Shown here piece by piece: positions 1 through 11,040 of a stretch of DNA of 64,000 nucleotides. Source of the stretch: Chrysoporthe austroafricana. Its lineage: Eukaryota > Ascomycota > Sordariomycetes > Diaporthales > Cryphonectriaceae. The stretch lies in NCBI GenBank assembly GCA_001051155.2, contig JYIP02000009.1:558001-622000 (forward strand), in the 5' to 3' direction. The notes under the pieces are model-generated. The model was not told the DNA's origin, did not search any database, and worked only from the letters and a program-made list of their open reading frames with translations. The stretch's first letter is position 1. Each line of letters starts with the position of its first letter. The position numbers and the translations under genes were made by a program.

Positions 1-1744
1 CTGGCAATCTGCTGACCACCCGACCAGACTTTTGCAGCCTCGCAAAGACAAGACGCTGTACCCACGCCCGGGTGGGGTGGTGGTGGTGGTGGTGGTCGCG
101 GGCCCTGCTGCTGCTGCACGACGGTGACATTCGGCTGCACGCACGCACGCGCGCAGGCGCAGGCGCAGGCACAGGCGATGCAGCCCGGCCGCGCGCCCAG
201 CAGGGAGACAAGGCGCTGGGTTGGGTGGTAGTAGTAGTAGTGGTGGTGGTGGTGGTGGTGCATATATCACATCTCACCCCCCCTTCCCCCGAGCGCCGCC
301 GACCTGTGGCACCCGAGTTAGACAGACAGACAGGACAGCACGGAACAGGGCGGGAATCATGCCGCGTGCCTCTTCTCACCAGGGATCGCAGCACACAGGC
401 GTCTGGTGCGAGGGCAATCAAGGGGGCTCTTCCCTCGGGCACACATACACGTACACACACGTACACACACACACAGACACACACAGACAGACAGAGAGGG
501 CCGGAATGTGGCAGGTAAATGGACAGGCGAAGCCGCAGCCCCCGTGTTCCCCGGGGCGAGCCCAGTGCAACCCGCCTCCGCCAAAGGGGGGCGCGAGAGT
601 GATAGGTCATGTTGGGCGGACGGTCACACAAGATGGGCTGATTTCTCGTCGAGAGATTTAGCCGCCTCGGTCCGTCAGCTCCTCCTGAGGGCGACAGGTG
701 GTGGTGGTGGTGGTCTGCCTATTTTTCTTTCGCGTGACCGCCCCTGTGGTTCGTTTGTCCGGATCCGACCTGTCGACTATTGGATCGGTGGGCCGCCGAC
801 GCCTCCGTCCGGGAACGCGCCACAAGTCTTGTCTTGTCTGTCTCTCTGTCGGTCTGCTGAGGGCCCAGGGGTGGGCAGGCTGGCTGTCTGTTCCTCGTTC
901 TGGCCCGTTCCATGTAGCTTGCTGGCATCTGACGTCGCGTGCAGCCTCGGGAAGGGCTGAACCGGGCCCCACGCGACCAGCTGCGACCCACCGGGCGGCG
1001 CCGCAGGAAGCAAGTCTAGCGGCGCTCTCGTCTGTCTGAATAGGGTGTCCTGAATGGGACATCACGGAGCGCCGGCCGCGTCAGCCTCGTATGGCGACCC
1101 AAACGGGAACGCAGCAGTGCAGACGGACCGACGTTACGTGCTTCTTCTTTCGTGGGTTGCATCCCCATGCCCGTGACTTATGACCAGGCCAGTTGTGTGT
1201 ACGTCACCACCCTGCGGTATAGTTTCTTATTTTCCCGGTCGCGCGCCTCGCACATGCTCAACGCCCGGCGTCTGGCCCTCAACCGCCGCCGTCCTCGGGT
1301 GGCTCCGTCGCCCTCTCGTCCTGGGCCGAGGGACCGTCGGTGGGTGTGCGACCCTTGGACGCAGCGGCTTGCGAGGGCAGCCTTCTTCGCAAGGTATGAT
1401 GGAGAGACGGGCTGCGCTGGTCCCGGTGTCATCTCCCGCGGGATATTGCGGGCGTTCGGTTGTCTTGAGTGCGTGCTTCCGCTATTGGCAGTTCTGCTAG
1501 ACGCGCCGCCTTGTCTCTTCCTTCTCGCAAGGGTGTATATAGGGAGAAGAAATGCTACGGCTTATGGCCGCCGTATCAGATACCCACTACATGGGTCACA
1601 TAACTGTTGGGTAATGAGCGGCGGCCTCTAGGATACAGGTACTGAGACCTCGTTTCCGGAGGCCTGTCGCATGTTGATGAGTATTGGCCGAACGACTTCA
1701 TCAGCGGACATGAGGTTTAGCTCCTCGACAGGAGCTTGACCTCC
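1..1744. other. Gene-free left edge with simple repeats
   Basis: I see no supported gene here. The stretch holds GGT/GTA triplet runs (about 80-97, 225-262 and 697-714), GCAC/GCAGGC runs (about 137-176) and an ACAC/ACAG tract (about 430-500). The open frames over it are translations of these repeats and have no family resemblance. Confidence 0.6.
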
Positions 1745-2271
1745 TCAGTCGCCACTATCAAAGACTAGGGGTCTCAGTTCTATAAACACGGCCAAGTCGT
1801 AATCACGAACAGCTAGTGTTGCGTAAAGCACAGTGACATATCGAGCGTCAGTGACTTTGGCCGGCATATCATCCTGAGACTTCACGGGGTCGTCAGGAAG
1901 GGGCTTGTAGATTAGGCCGCGAATGTCGACAGCCATCCAGCCCTTTGCGGCCCATCCACCAGGCATCTTTTGTCACACGACGATCACAAGAAACAAAAAT
2001 GGAACCGCGCTTCCCCGTGCAATGGAGCTTTTCATCGCGTTGGAACTCGTCGATAGTGCCATGCTCGACCGTCTTTTTCTTGGTTATGGAGATAGTAACC
2101 CCTAAATTTCATAGGGATTGTGTTCTGCTAGTCACCCTTCACATGAACTTCCATTTGTCCCTCCTCGGGGATGTCTACATGGTATCCTAGGTTGTTCTGA
2201 GTTACAGGGCATACGTAGATAGGCGGTCGACGATTGGCTGTCACCTGCTTAGGTCTGCTCTGGGAAGTCGT
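1745..2271 (-). pseudogene. Degraded or heavily interrupted small gene, unknown family
   Basis: Three consecutive open blocks on the minus strand read like real protein but lie in different frames. Block 1 starts near 2271 and includes CPVTQNNLGYHVDIPEEGQ. Block 2 (about 2100-1890) includes VTISITKKKTVEHGTIDEF. Block 3 (1966-1745) includes GWMAVDIRGLIYKPLPDD and ends in a stop. Blocks 1 and 2 could be joined by a very short GT..AG stretch ending in TTTAG. The step from block 2 to block 3 has no convincing intron and looks like a frameshift. I do not recognise the family. It may be a broken gene or a gene with mis-seen introns. It lies just downstream of, and on the same strand as, the ULD gene, in sequence with weaker GC3 bias than the housekeeping genes. 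Confidence 0.3.
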
Positions 2272-2409
2272 CTACATATAGAGGGTGGTCGGGCAAACAC
2301 GCGGATGATCGTAGGGTAAATTCTATATAGTCAACTGTATAGACACGCGGCTTGTACGCCTGGCCTTGGTATCGACACCCGTCGAGTCAACGTGCCCTGT
2401 CCCGCCGTT

Positions 2410-4542
2410 CTAGGTCCTTCTTGAGCCGATGCGGGATTGGCCCTCAAGCGTCGCTCGGTCTGGAAGCGGCCTGGATCCTGTCTCGTCTCGGGGCTTCTGT
2501 CGTGACCAGGCTATGCGAGACCTCTGCTCGTCACTCCGTATTGAGTATATCACTAATTCCCCTTGCCTTGTGTGGACGATCAGAACCTCCTGCCTGTTGA
2601 TCTTCTCACGCAGTTGGGGGCCCACCCCGACGGAATACTCCTTGGTATTTCGGGCCACCTCAAAGTACGCAATCATAGAGACAGGTTCGATCTTCTCCTT
2701 TTCATACAACCCCAGAGCAGTATTCTTCTCTTCAACGACAACAAGCTCCTCCGTCCAGTCGATCTGGCTGAGCACGACGAGCGTTTCATCGTCGTGCAGC
2801 TCGGCCCAGAGGTCGCGCTGTGCGCTTGCTAACTGGAGACGCGCAGCGGCATTGAGCGACTCTATCTTCTTTAAGATGCCTGACCTGTTTTCCTTCCCGG
2901 GATACCCATCCTGCAGGTTCAGGCGTCGAACCTCTTTAAGCGTCTCAGCATGGTCAACGCGGGGAAGGCGTCGCCGTATGCAATGGGCCCAAGACATCGG
3001 GATCTTATCACCATGACTAGCGCGTTGGTCCCCTGGGTCGACCTTCTCGAATCGGATAACTACGCATCTGGAGAGGCGCCGCAAGTGCGACTCCTCTGTA
3101 ATGCTCGGTATCGATAGATGTGGTACCTGGGGTTTTCGAAGCACGAGTCTCACACGGACCAGACCCTTAACATCTTCCTCATCAGAGTCGGGCTCAGTCT
3201 CGTCGTCAAGAACTTCCGTAGTGATACACTCAGCCGGAATGACCGGTTGATCGCCCTCGTGACCGCCCTCAGGAGTAGGTTGCGGGTGGGGAGCTGGAAG
3301 TGAAGCGTCGGCGGAAGAAGTCTCGTCTTCAATATCCGTAACCCTCGTGTAGTCCCTATTGCAATTCTCGCTGTTTTATATCAGCGCAATTCCTATGCAA
3401 TGAGCTTCTCATGCAATACTTACCAATGTACTTTTGTTGCAGTGTCCTTTGAACTGACAGTCTTGCACCAAGGACAGCTAGACAGTGAAGCCTGGCCCCC
3501 AGACTCACTGCAGAAGAGGCTCATATCTACTATCTGCCGCGATGAGAACAAGCTCTCCCAGTCCACAGCACGGTCGATCTCTACAGAGGAAGACCGCTCC
3601 TGAAGGACGTAACGTCCACGGAGCACGCGGCGCGCTCCCTTCCTGCCCTTAAACCTGTATTGCAGGAAGAAGTCAAACGCTTCCCAGCTCGGGATGTTGG
3701 TTATGTAGATCTTCAGCGTTCGGCCGGTAGCATCCTCCAGAACGAACTGCTGCTCAAAAGGCCGCTCAAGACCCGTGAGCAGTAACTGCAGCCCGCCGAG
3801 GAGGCTGGCCAGGGAGGTTAAGGTCACGAGGATCTGTTCAGTCGACCTCTTGACTTGGGTGCCCATGCAGACCATGAAACTCAGCATCGCCAAGATCCTT
3901 CGCCCGAGTAGGCCGCAGGATTCCTTTAACTCTTGCGTCTGGTTGTTGAGTCTGGCTTCCTGTCGATCTTCGAAAGCCGAGATCTGTTCGATAGCCTGAC
4001 GATGATTTGCATTGACCGCATCGTGGTGACGCTGCACGATGCTCCTTGATGTTGTGAGGACAGGATCTTTCTTGCTCCCATAGAACGACATGGACTTACA
4101 AAACCTTGGCGTTGACCAATAGCTGCAGCATCATGTTGTAGCCCCGGATCTGCTCCCGAAAGCTCTCGACCGTCTTCTCTTCCACAGCGGGGAACTGGAT
4201 CTTCCTGGCAATATCTCTGACGCGGCTGCCCGACCCCCCCGGAGACAGACTCGGCCCATATTTTTCGATCTTTCCCCTGACTTCTTCCAAGCACTCCCGG
4301 AGCCGGCGGCCGGTCTCCAGAGCGAGGACCGAGATGCTGTCGAACGCCTCGGCGTGTCGCGGGCCGCGGAAGGTCTTTTCGACCGCCTCGACCGTCTCGG
4401 AGAGGATGTGCAGGTGGCAACGCAGGTCCTGGTACTTCTTTGCCGAGCCGCGGCTGTCGTCGAGAGCCGCGATGACGTCCTTGATTAAGATCGCGAGGGA
4501 GAGGAAATCCCCGACCGACCCGAACGTCGGGTCGAACGACAT
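2410..4542 (-). CDS. Ubiquitin-like-domain (ULD_2-type) fungal protein
   Basis: Exons run 4542-4100, 4044-3424 and 3355-2410. The introns are 55 and 68 bp with GTAAGT donors, and the phases agree, giving 669 residues. The first in-frame ATG (4542) is used. The N-terminal ~145 residues (FGSVGDFLSLAILIKDVIAA...) are helical and resemble the N-terminal domain found on fungal STAND/NLR-like proteins. A ubiquitin-like fold follows at about 244-327 (FVLEDATGRTLKIYI, SWEAFDFFL, KGARRVLRGRYVLQE, VDMSLFC), then a CPWC pair (338-341), an acidic linker and a basic, charged C-terminus. Known: this architecture is common and expanded in ascomycetes, and its function is largely unknown. Inference: a signalling or self/non-self adaptor. 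Codon use is less GC3-biased than in nearby housekeeping genes, which suits an accessory gene. The region after about residue 600 is less certain. Confidence 0.8.
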
Positions 4543-5662
4543 CGTCACTCGGTGAAGCCACGGCTCTACGCCATAGAGTTGTTGAACAGAGACAACAGGC
4601 TGGGAGAGGCAGGACCATGGCAGCAGGCTGCCTCATGCTGAATCCCCGCCGGTAATGCGGAGGGGGCTGGCTGCATGGTGCTAAGCAGTGCAGCAGAGCC
4701 CTTGGACGTGCAGCACGCAAGGCACACTACCAACACCATCCGGATCTGCCCTGCACTGCCTCCCTGCTTTTGTGTTCCAACATCAGTGGCTGTCCGGCTG
4801 CAGTTGACCTTTTCTTCCCGCGCGGTCTGTAGCGTATCAGTGCGATCCGCAGATGGACTTCTGAAGCAGAACGGGAGCCCTGTAGCGCCCGTGAAGGAGT
4901 GCCCTTTTCAGACAGCCTACGATACTAGCCAGGCAGAAACACGATGACTTTGTTCTAGACTCAAAATGGCTGAAGAGTAGCTCGTGGCCTATCATCCAGA
5001 ATCTGATCCTGGCCCTGTAACAAGTGAAAGTCCGCCTGTGCAGTCTCGTGCAGCTGCGGGCGATGACTCGCCGTACCACGGCATGAAGAGCCCGTAGCAA
5101 TTGCTCGGAGAATAACCTGCTGGAGATCGAAGCCGACGCCTTTTGAAAATGCCTAGAAGTCTTGCGTGGCACGTATATAGGGCACGGAAGCCCTCTGGAA
5201 TCAAGTATTGTTACGTCGACTGATCTGAGATCCCAGATCTCAAATTGGCGGGACGGGCAGCCTTACAGAGAAACCGGAGGACTTGGTCATAAATGATCTA
5301 CCTAGGGTAGTATAATTATTCTTTGCTCTATATTACAGCACTAGGGCTACTCGACGGGGTTACTGATAATATTCCTAGACGAATGAAACATTTCATCAGA
5401 AAAGTAACCATATCGAACCTACCGAGATCTCATAAGCCCTAGGTAGGCATATGTTATATGATCCAAATCTGAGGATAGTCTTAAGATGTGACAAAAAATG
5501 GCTGAGTAGCTGCAGGGAAAGCCGTGAGTATATTCTTATCCTATTGCGGAAACGCATCCATTTCCAACAAATATGTAGGTAGATACAAGATGATGAGACG
5601 CGGACATTTGACAGTCATGACATTCAGTACGTCCCAGCAAGGAGCTTTTATAGAGAGGGAGA

Positions 5663-5698
<36 letters not shown>

Positions 5699-5971
5699 AG
5701 AGATAACCCATGTAAAAACACACGAAGAAATCCAGCAGCCGCTTGGCCAAGTAATATCAGGACCTGTTCATCCTTGTTGGAGATAGCAGGACACTGCCAG
5801 AGCTTGGGCTTCCTGTCTGGTACCGCGCTGGTCGAAGATGAACGTTGGTTGAACATGGAGATCGCTGCCAGACCAAGGAACTCATGCAAAAAGAGTGGTG
5901 ATTTGCAGAGGCTCACATAGCTGATACCGCCCTAGGACGTGAGACCCTTTCTTTTCCAGCTCCCTGAGGAC
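4543..5971. other. Gene-free, AT-richer intergenic region
   Basis: No supported gene. The part from about 5220 to 5520 is clearly AT-richer than the flanks. A perfect GA dinucleotide tract covers 5667-5693. Short open frames here lack homology-like features. Confidence 0.55.
5667..5693. repeat. (GA)n microsatellite
   Basis: A run of about 13 GA dinucleotides lies in the intergenic region downstream of the amidohydrolase gene. Confidence 0.9.
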
Positions 5972-7674
5972 CTACCTCTCAACCATCGCGGACCGGTCCA
6001 TGTGCCACATGTCAATGACAGCCTCCACCGCCGGCACGAAGTCCACCTTGTCGGCCTCGGCGCAGATCGCCTCCCGGCTCCGCAGCACCTCCCTCGCGAC
6101 GTCCTCCCACGAGACGGTCGTGCCGGCGCGCACGACCCCCTCCTCCTCCTCCCCCTCCAGCCCCGCCGGCGCCGGCCCGACCGTGACGTCGCACAGCCTG
6201 CCGCCCTCCTTCCGGACGACCCCGTCCACGACGACCATCTCGACGTCGCGGATGCTGGAGTGCAGCACCACGGCCGCGACGGGGTCCTGCGCGGCGGCGG
6301 CCAGCATCCCGGGGCTCGTCGCGTCGAAGACCACGACGTCGGCCCGGTAGCCCGCCCGCAGCCGGCCCACCTCGCCGCCCAGCCCGGCCGCCCGCGCCCC
6401 GGCCACCGTCCCCAGGTTGAACGCCTCCTCCGCCGTCCCCTCGACGTGCCGCGGCCACTTGCCTTCCCGCTCCAGCGCCTGCGCTCGCGACAGCCGCCGC
6501 TGCTGCAGGAGGAGGTTCATCTGGGTCGGCATGTAGCTCGTGCCCCAGGTGTGGCAGTCTATGCCCAGGCTGCCGACACCGCCCTCCAGCACCGACCGCC
6601 ACATGCTCACGGGCTCCATCCCCCTGCCGGGTGTTCGTTAGCAGCCTGTCACGGAGGCCCTCGGGGTTGCTTGGTTCTCTGAAGATCCCCTCCCGGAGGA
6701 AAGAGGCGGGGCGCCTGAGGGGGGCGGGGGGGGGGGGAAATAGGGGTTACTTACATCTGCATCTCGGTGTTGGGCGTCGAGCTCACGAACGCCCCCGCAT
6801 CCCGCAGCGCCGCGACGTCCTCCTCCGCCAAGCCCGGCGCGTGCGAGAGCAGCACGTCCGGGCCCAGCACGCCCGCCCGGCCCAGGATCCCCACCGCGTA
6901 CGGCCGCCCGCCGAACGCCGCGCCCCCGACGGCGTGGCTCGTGATGACCCGCGCCGGGTGCGGCCCCGCGCGCAGCGCCGCGTAGACCCGCCGCAGCTCC
7001 TCGGCGGGGAGGAACAGGCTGTCCATGGCGAAGCCCACCGTCACCCGGCCGTTCGCGTACCCCCCCTCCGCGACGGCGGCCGCCAGCGCGCGCCACTCGG
7101 CGAGCACGGCCGGGTCGCCGGGCGGGGCCTCCTCGAGCCGCAGGGGGTCGAAGGCGGCGGCGCGGCGCGGGGGCGCGTAGCAGTAGACGGCGCGCAGGCC
7201 GGCGGCGGCGAGGGCGCGGACGGCGGCGCGCGGGCCGGCACCGCCTGCGCCGCCGGGGTTGAGGTGGGCGTGGTCGACGGCGGTGGTGGTGCCGGCGTCG
7301 AGGCACTCGAGGGCGCCGGCGAGCTGGCCCCAGAACAGGTCGCCGCGCGCGGCGCCGTCGTCGTACCAGGCGCCGCCCGCGTAGCACCCCGCCGGCATGT
7401 ACTCGGGCAGCGTGTGCGCCGCGTGCCGGCCCTTGAGCTGCGTCTGCCAGAGGTGCGCGTGCGTGGACACGAACCCGGGGGACACGAGGCGGCCGGCGCA
7501 GTCGACGACGCGGGAGCCGCCGCCGGGGGGCGGCTCGACCGACGGGGCGATGCGCGTGATGTGGGCGCCTTCGATCAGGAGGTCGGCGCGCGTCGGCACG
7601 ACGTGGTCGTGCTCGTCGTGCAGGAGGAGGGTCCCGCCGCGGAGGAGGAGGGCGGGCGGTTGCTGGGCGGCCAT
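5972..7674 (-). CDS. Amidohydrolase-family metal-dependent hydrolase/deaminase
   Basis: Two exons (7674-6755 and 6623-5972) with a 131-bp intron (GTAAGT donor, GCTAACG branch, CAG acceptor) encode 523 residues. The start is the first in-frame ATG (MAAQQPP). The protein begins with the small beta-sandwich strands of the amidohydrolase fold, then the metal-binding HxH (THAHLWQ, His72/His74) right after PGFVS. Later come candidate metal His residues in SHAVGG and SHAPGL, and the region GIDCHTWG that corresponds to the catalytic Asp site. The C-terminus returns to the sandwich (RAGYRADVVVFDA). Known: this branch (Amidohydro_1) includes chlorohydrolases, guanine/cytosine deaminases and S-adenosylhomocysteine deaminases. 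The likely reaction is hydrolytic deamination of a heterocycle, but the substrate cannot be read from the sequence. Gene body GC is very high. Confidence 0.9.
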
Positions 7675-8657
7675 CGTGAGAGCTGGTGGCAGCGACTGTG
7701 TAGTTGCTGCGATTCGAGAGCCTGGCCGCTGGCTAGAGTGGCATGTGAGAGGGAGGAGGGCAGACAGAGGTGGCAGCAGACCCCGCGTGATGTCGTCCCA
7801 CCAGCGCGCTCTTGAACTCTGGTTCCGTTCCCCACGACTGCGCCGCTCGATCTCCAGATCTCCGGACTTACGCAGCGGCCGGAGCGAATGAGCGAGGCTC
7901 CGTGTTCCCGCCGCGACAGCGAGCCACTCCGTGCTGCAGGCCACCCACACCACCCACAACCTTGCGGACTAGGCTATGCGAACCACCGAGCCTGCCCTCA
8001 TCCCCACACGCCCGCCAGCGGCTCGTCAGTCGGCCGCCCCCGGCACAAGGTTGAGGCTAAGGACTCTAGACATCGCGAGGAGGTCAGCCGTGCAGGTTAT
8101 CCGTGTAGGGAGGCTCGGCCTCGGCGCGGTTCGCCCGCGGATGCTTATTCAGCCTGTATATGTCATGGGAGGACTAGTATATGGTGTCGCGGTTATGCGA
8201 AGACGCGAGCGGCGTGAAGGCGCTTATGCGACTGCGCAGTGGTCGTCAGGCGTGTGGTGGACGGGCTGATAGGGTTGCTGGACCTGGCTGCCTGACGAGA
8301 TGAATTATTATGTCTGCGCTGCCGATACTATGTGGTGCGGGCATACTGCAGGTGAAAATAGTATACCACAAGCCGTGAGTCGCGACTAACGGCGTTCTCT
8401 CGACAACAACAGATAGCCTCCTGTGGGTCCCCGACGGCCCTCAATGCGATGATATCCCATACAGTAATGGACAGCCTCACACTTCTGCAAATAGCTGCTC
8501 CGATCAGGCGAGAAGCCCCAACAGTACCTCTATTGGGCGCGCCCGACCGCGCGCCGGGCCCTCAAACTACCTAGCAGGCTATGCGATCCTCTCCCTCCCA
8601 CTTGCTCATCCAATAATGCCAGCCTCGTATGCTACTGTATGAACGAACCCATGCATG

Positions 8658-8728
8658 CCATCCATCCATCCATCCATCCATCCATCCATCCATCCATCCA
8701 TCCATCCATCCATCCATCCATCCATCCA
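8658..8728. repeat. (CCAT)n tetranucleotide microsatellite
   Basis: About 17-18 perfect copies of CCAT. On either strand they read as Ile-His-Pro-Ser or Met-Asp-Gly-Trp repeats, which explains several spurious open frames here. Confidence 0.95.
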
Positions 8729-8797
8729 AAGTCCAGTCCTTCCTCCCGCCGGTTCCCCTCCCCTCTCCCCAACAGATCCAGCCAGCCCAAACCAGCG

Positions 8798-8830
8798 CCG
8801 AAAGGGGAAGAGGGGAGGTGATATTAAGAG

Positions 8831-8865
<35 letters not shown>

Positions 8866-8996
8866 AAAAAGAAAAAAACAAAAAAAACAAAAAAAAAACA
8901 GGGAAAAAAAACTGCAACCCGCAAAAAGAAAAGTTGTCCGCCACACGGGTCTTGGGGAAGGTTGNAAAAACAAAAAAAAGGGAAAAAGGGGGAGAA

Positions 8997-9032
<36 letters not shown>

Positions 9033-9140
9033 AAACAGAAAAAAGAGAAAAACACACAAAACTAAAATAAAACAGGGAACAAGAACTGCCACCCGCAAAA
9101 TGCAAAGTTGTCCGCCCTCCTGGTCTTGGGGTATGTTGAA
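8798..9140. other. Probable assembly artefact: N-joined duplicated poly(A) flank
   Basis: The order is: left flank, poly(A) (8831-8863), a noisy copy of the right flank (to 8964), N at 8965, a noisy copy of the left flank (about 8966-8999), poly(A) again, and then the clean right flank from 9031. The noisy right copy matches 9033-9138 with many bases changed to A (for example CTGCAACCCGCAAAA against CTGCCACCCGCAAAA, and GTTGTCCGCC shared). The noisy left copy matches 8798-8830. This fits two contigs that each read through the A-tract with falling quality and were then abutted. The real locus probably contains one A-tract. Confidence 0.8.
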
Positions 9141-9490
9141 TTAGTATGGTCCATGCCGCCCTCGCCTGCGCCTCCCGCCCAAGAGTAAGTATGTATGTAT
9201 GATGCGCGAAAAAAAAAAAAACCCCCCCCCCCAAACAAGGGACGGGTGGATGGCCCCCCTTCTTCCTCATGTGTACACAGACAGACATGCTGCCCCCCCT
9301 TCCTCGTGTATACAGATATGCTATGCTCCCCAACCCCACAAACCCTCACCCCCTAGACGCTCCAGAGGCTCGTCCGCCGTAGGCCCCGCAGCCCGCCGTC
9401 CGCGCCGGGCAGCGGCGGTATGGGGATCAGGAACCCCCCGGGCCCGCCGCCGCCGCCGCCGCCGCCGGCGGCTCCCCTCCCGAACGGGCC

Positions 9491-11006
9491 CTACTCCTCC
9501 ACAAAGGGGTCGATCTCGAACCTCTTGGCCGCGGGCTCGCCGTCGGCGTCGGGCAGCCGCGGCGGGCGGTCGCGCGGGGCGCTGGTGATGGTGGTCGCGG
9601 GGGTCGGGGCGGCGGTGATTGTGTTCGTGGTGACGGTGGCGGGGGCAGCGGCAGTAGGAGCCCCGTACCGGTCCTCCCACAGCTTGCGGGTGACCTGGTA
9701 CAAGAAGTGGTACTGCCCCTCGGCCTGCACCATGTGGCGGCGCTGCTCGCGGAGCTGGTTGACCGTGTCGAAGATGAGGTCGTCGTAGCCGATGCGGGGA
9801 AGGGCGCTGGGCGGTGCTGCCCCGGCCGCCGCCCCGTCCTCCTGCACCCCCGGCGGCGGGTCCTCGCCGTCCTCGACGTCCATCTTCTGCGCGGCGTCGG
9901 CTTCTCCTTCTCCTTCTCCTTCTTCTTGCTCCTCCCCGCCGTCGGCGGCCGGTGCGTCCTCGAGGTGGCCATTGTGGCCCTCCGTGCTAGCCGCATCGTC
10001 GATATCAACGTCCTCATCATCCTCCTTCCCGTCGCCGTCATCCTTCCGGGGGGCCAAGGCGGTCGCAGGGGGCACCGCGTCCCAGTCCTCCAGCGCGCCG
10101 GCGTCCATCTCCCGCATGATGTGCTCGAGCGCGATGAACGTCCCGCTGCGGCCCACGCCGGCGCTGCAGTGCACGACGCGCGGGTTGGCCGGCGACGCGT
10201 TGCGCGCGCGCGAGAGCCGCATCAGCGTGAAGAAGCTGTCGAGGTCCCGCAGCGCCGGCACGCCGAAGTCCGGCCACTTCTTGTAGAGGAAGTGCCACAC
10301 CACGCGCTCCTCCTCGTACTCCTCGTCCTCGCCGCCGTCGGCAGCCGCCGGTCCGTCCCGTGAGCGCCGCAGCGGTGTCGCTGGGGCCGAGGAGCGCGGT
10401 TGGTCCAGCGCGGGGCGGCCTAGCTCTACAGTCACGCTGTCCGCGTCGCCGTCGCCGTCGGTGTCGGCTGCTGCTGCTTCTACGGCCGCAGCGGCGGGGG
10501 GGTCTCCGTCGGCTAGGGGCTTGGCCGGCGAGAGCATCTTGACGTCGCCGTTCTCGTCGACGGGGTACTCCAAGGTAGGCGTGCCGTCAGCCGACCCGTC
10601 GGCGGGGCCGTCGATAGTAGCAGCAGCAGCGTCCCCCCGCCTCGGCCCCCTGTAGACCCGGATGACCAGCTTCCGCAGCTCGATGGCGTCGCCGGCGTCC
10701 GTGGCCTCGACGGCCTCGCACCGCACGCTGGCGCGGAACCCGTCGCCGAACTCGTCGCGCCGGCCGCCGCCGCCGCCGCCGACCTCGAGCGGCGGGTCGC
10801 CGGGCGCGCGCGGGAAGTAGGGGTGGCACTTCTCGGCGCCGGCCTCGTGTGTCTCGGTCAGCATGACGAACACGGCCGGGCTCGCGAGCTGCTCGACCGC
10901 CATGCGCCACACGTGGTCCGCCGTCTTGGCCTTGGGCCCCTGCATCGCGATGTACCGGTCCGGCACCCAGTCGCTGTCGTCGTCCTCGGCGGCCGCGGCG
11001 CTACCG

Positions 11007-11040
<34 letters not shown>

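Larger units (their letters stand above)
7675..9490. other. Gene-free region with repeat tracts and an assembly join
   Basis: No supported gene lies between the amidohydrolase start and the phosphatase stop. The first ~350 bases would be the amidohydrolase promoter and 5' UTR. The rest holds a CATC repeat, poly(A) tracts and the N-containing duplication described separately. Confidence 0.6.

Noticed and set aside
5939..7815. Long plus-strand frames over the amidohydrolase
   Set aside because: Mirror frames of a GC-rich gene. The minus strand shows the metal-binding HxH and a clean intron.
8571..9339. Lys-rich or Phe-rich proteins over the poly(A) tracts
   Set aside because: They translate homopolymers and CCAT repeats and run across an N at an apparent assembly join.
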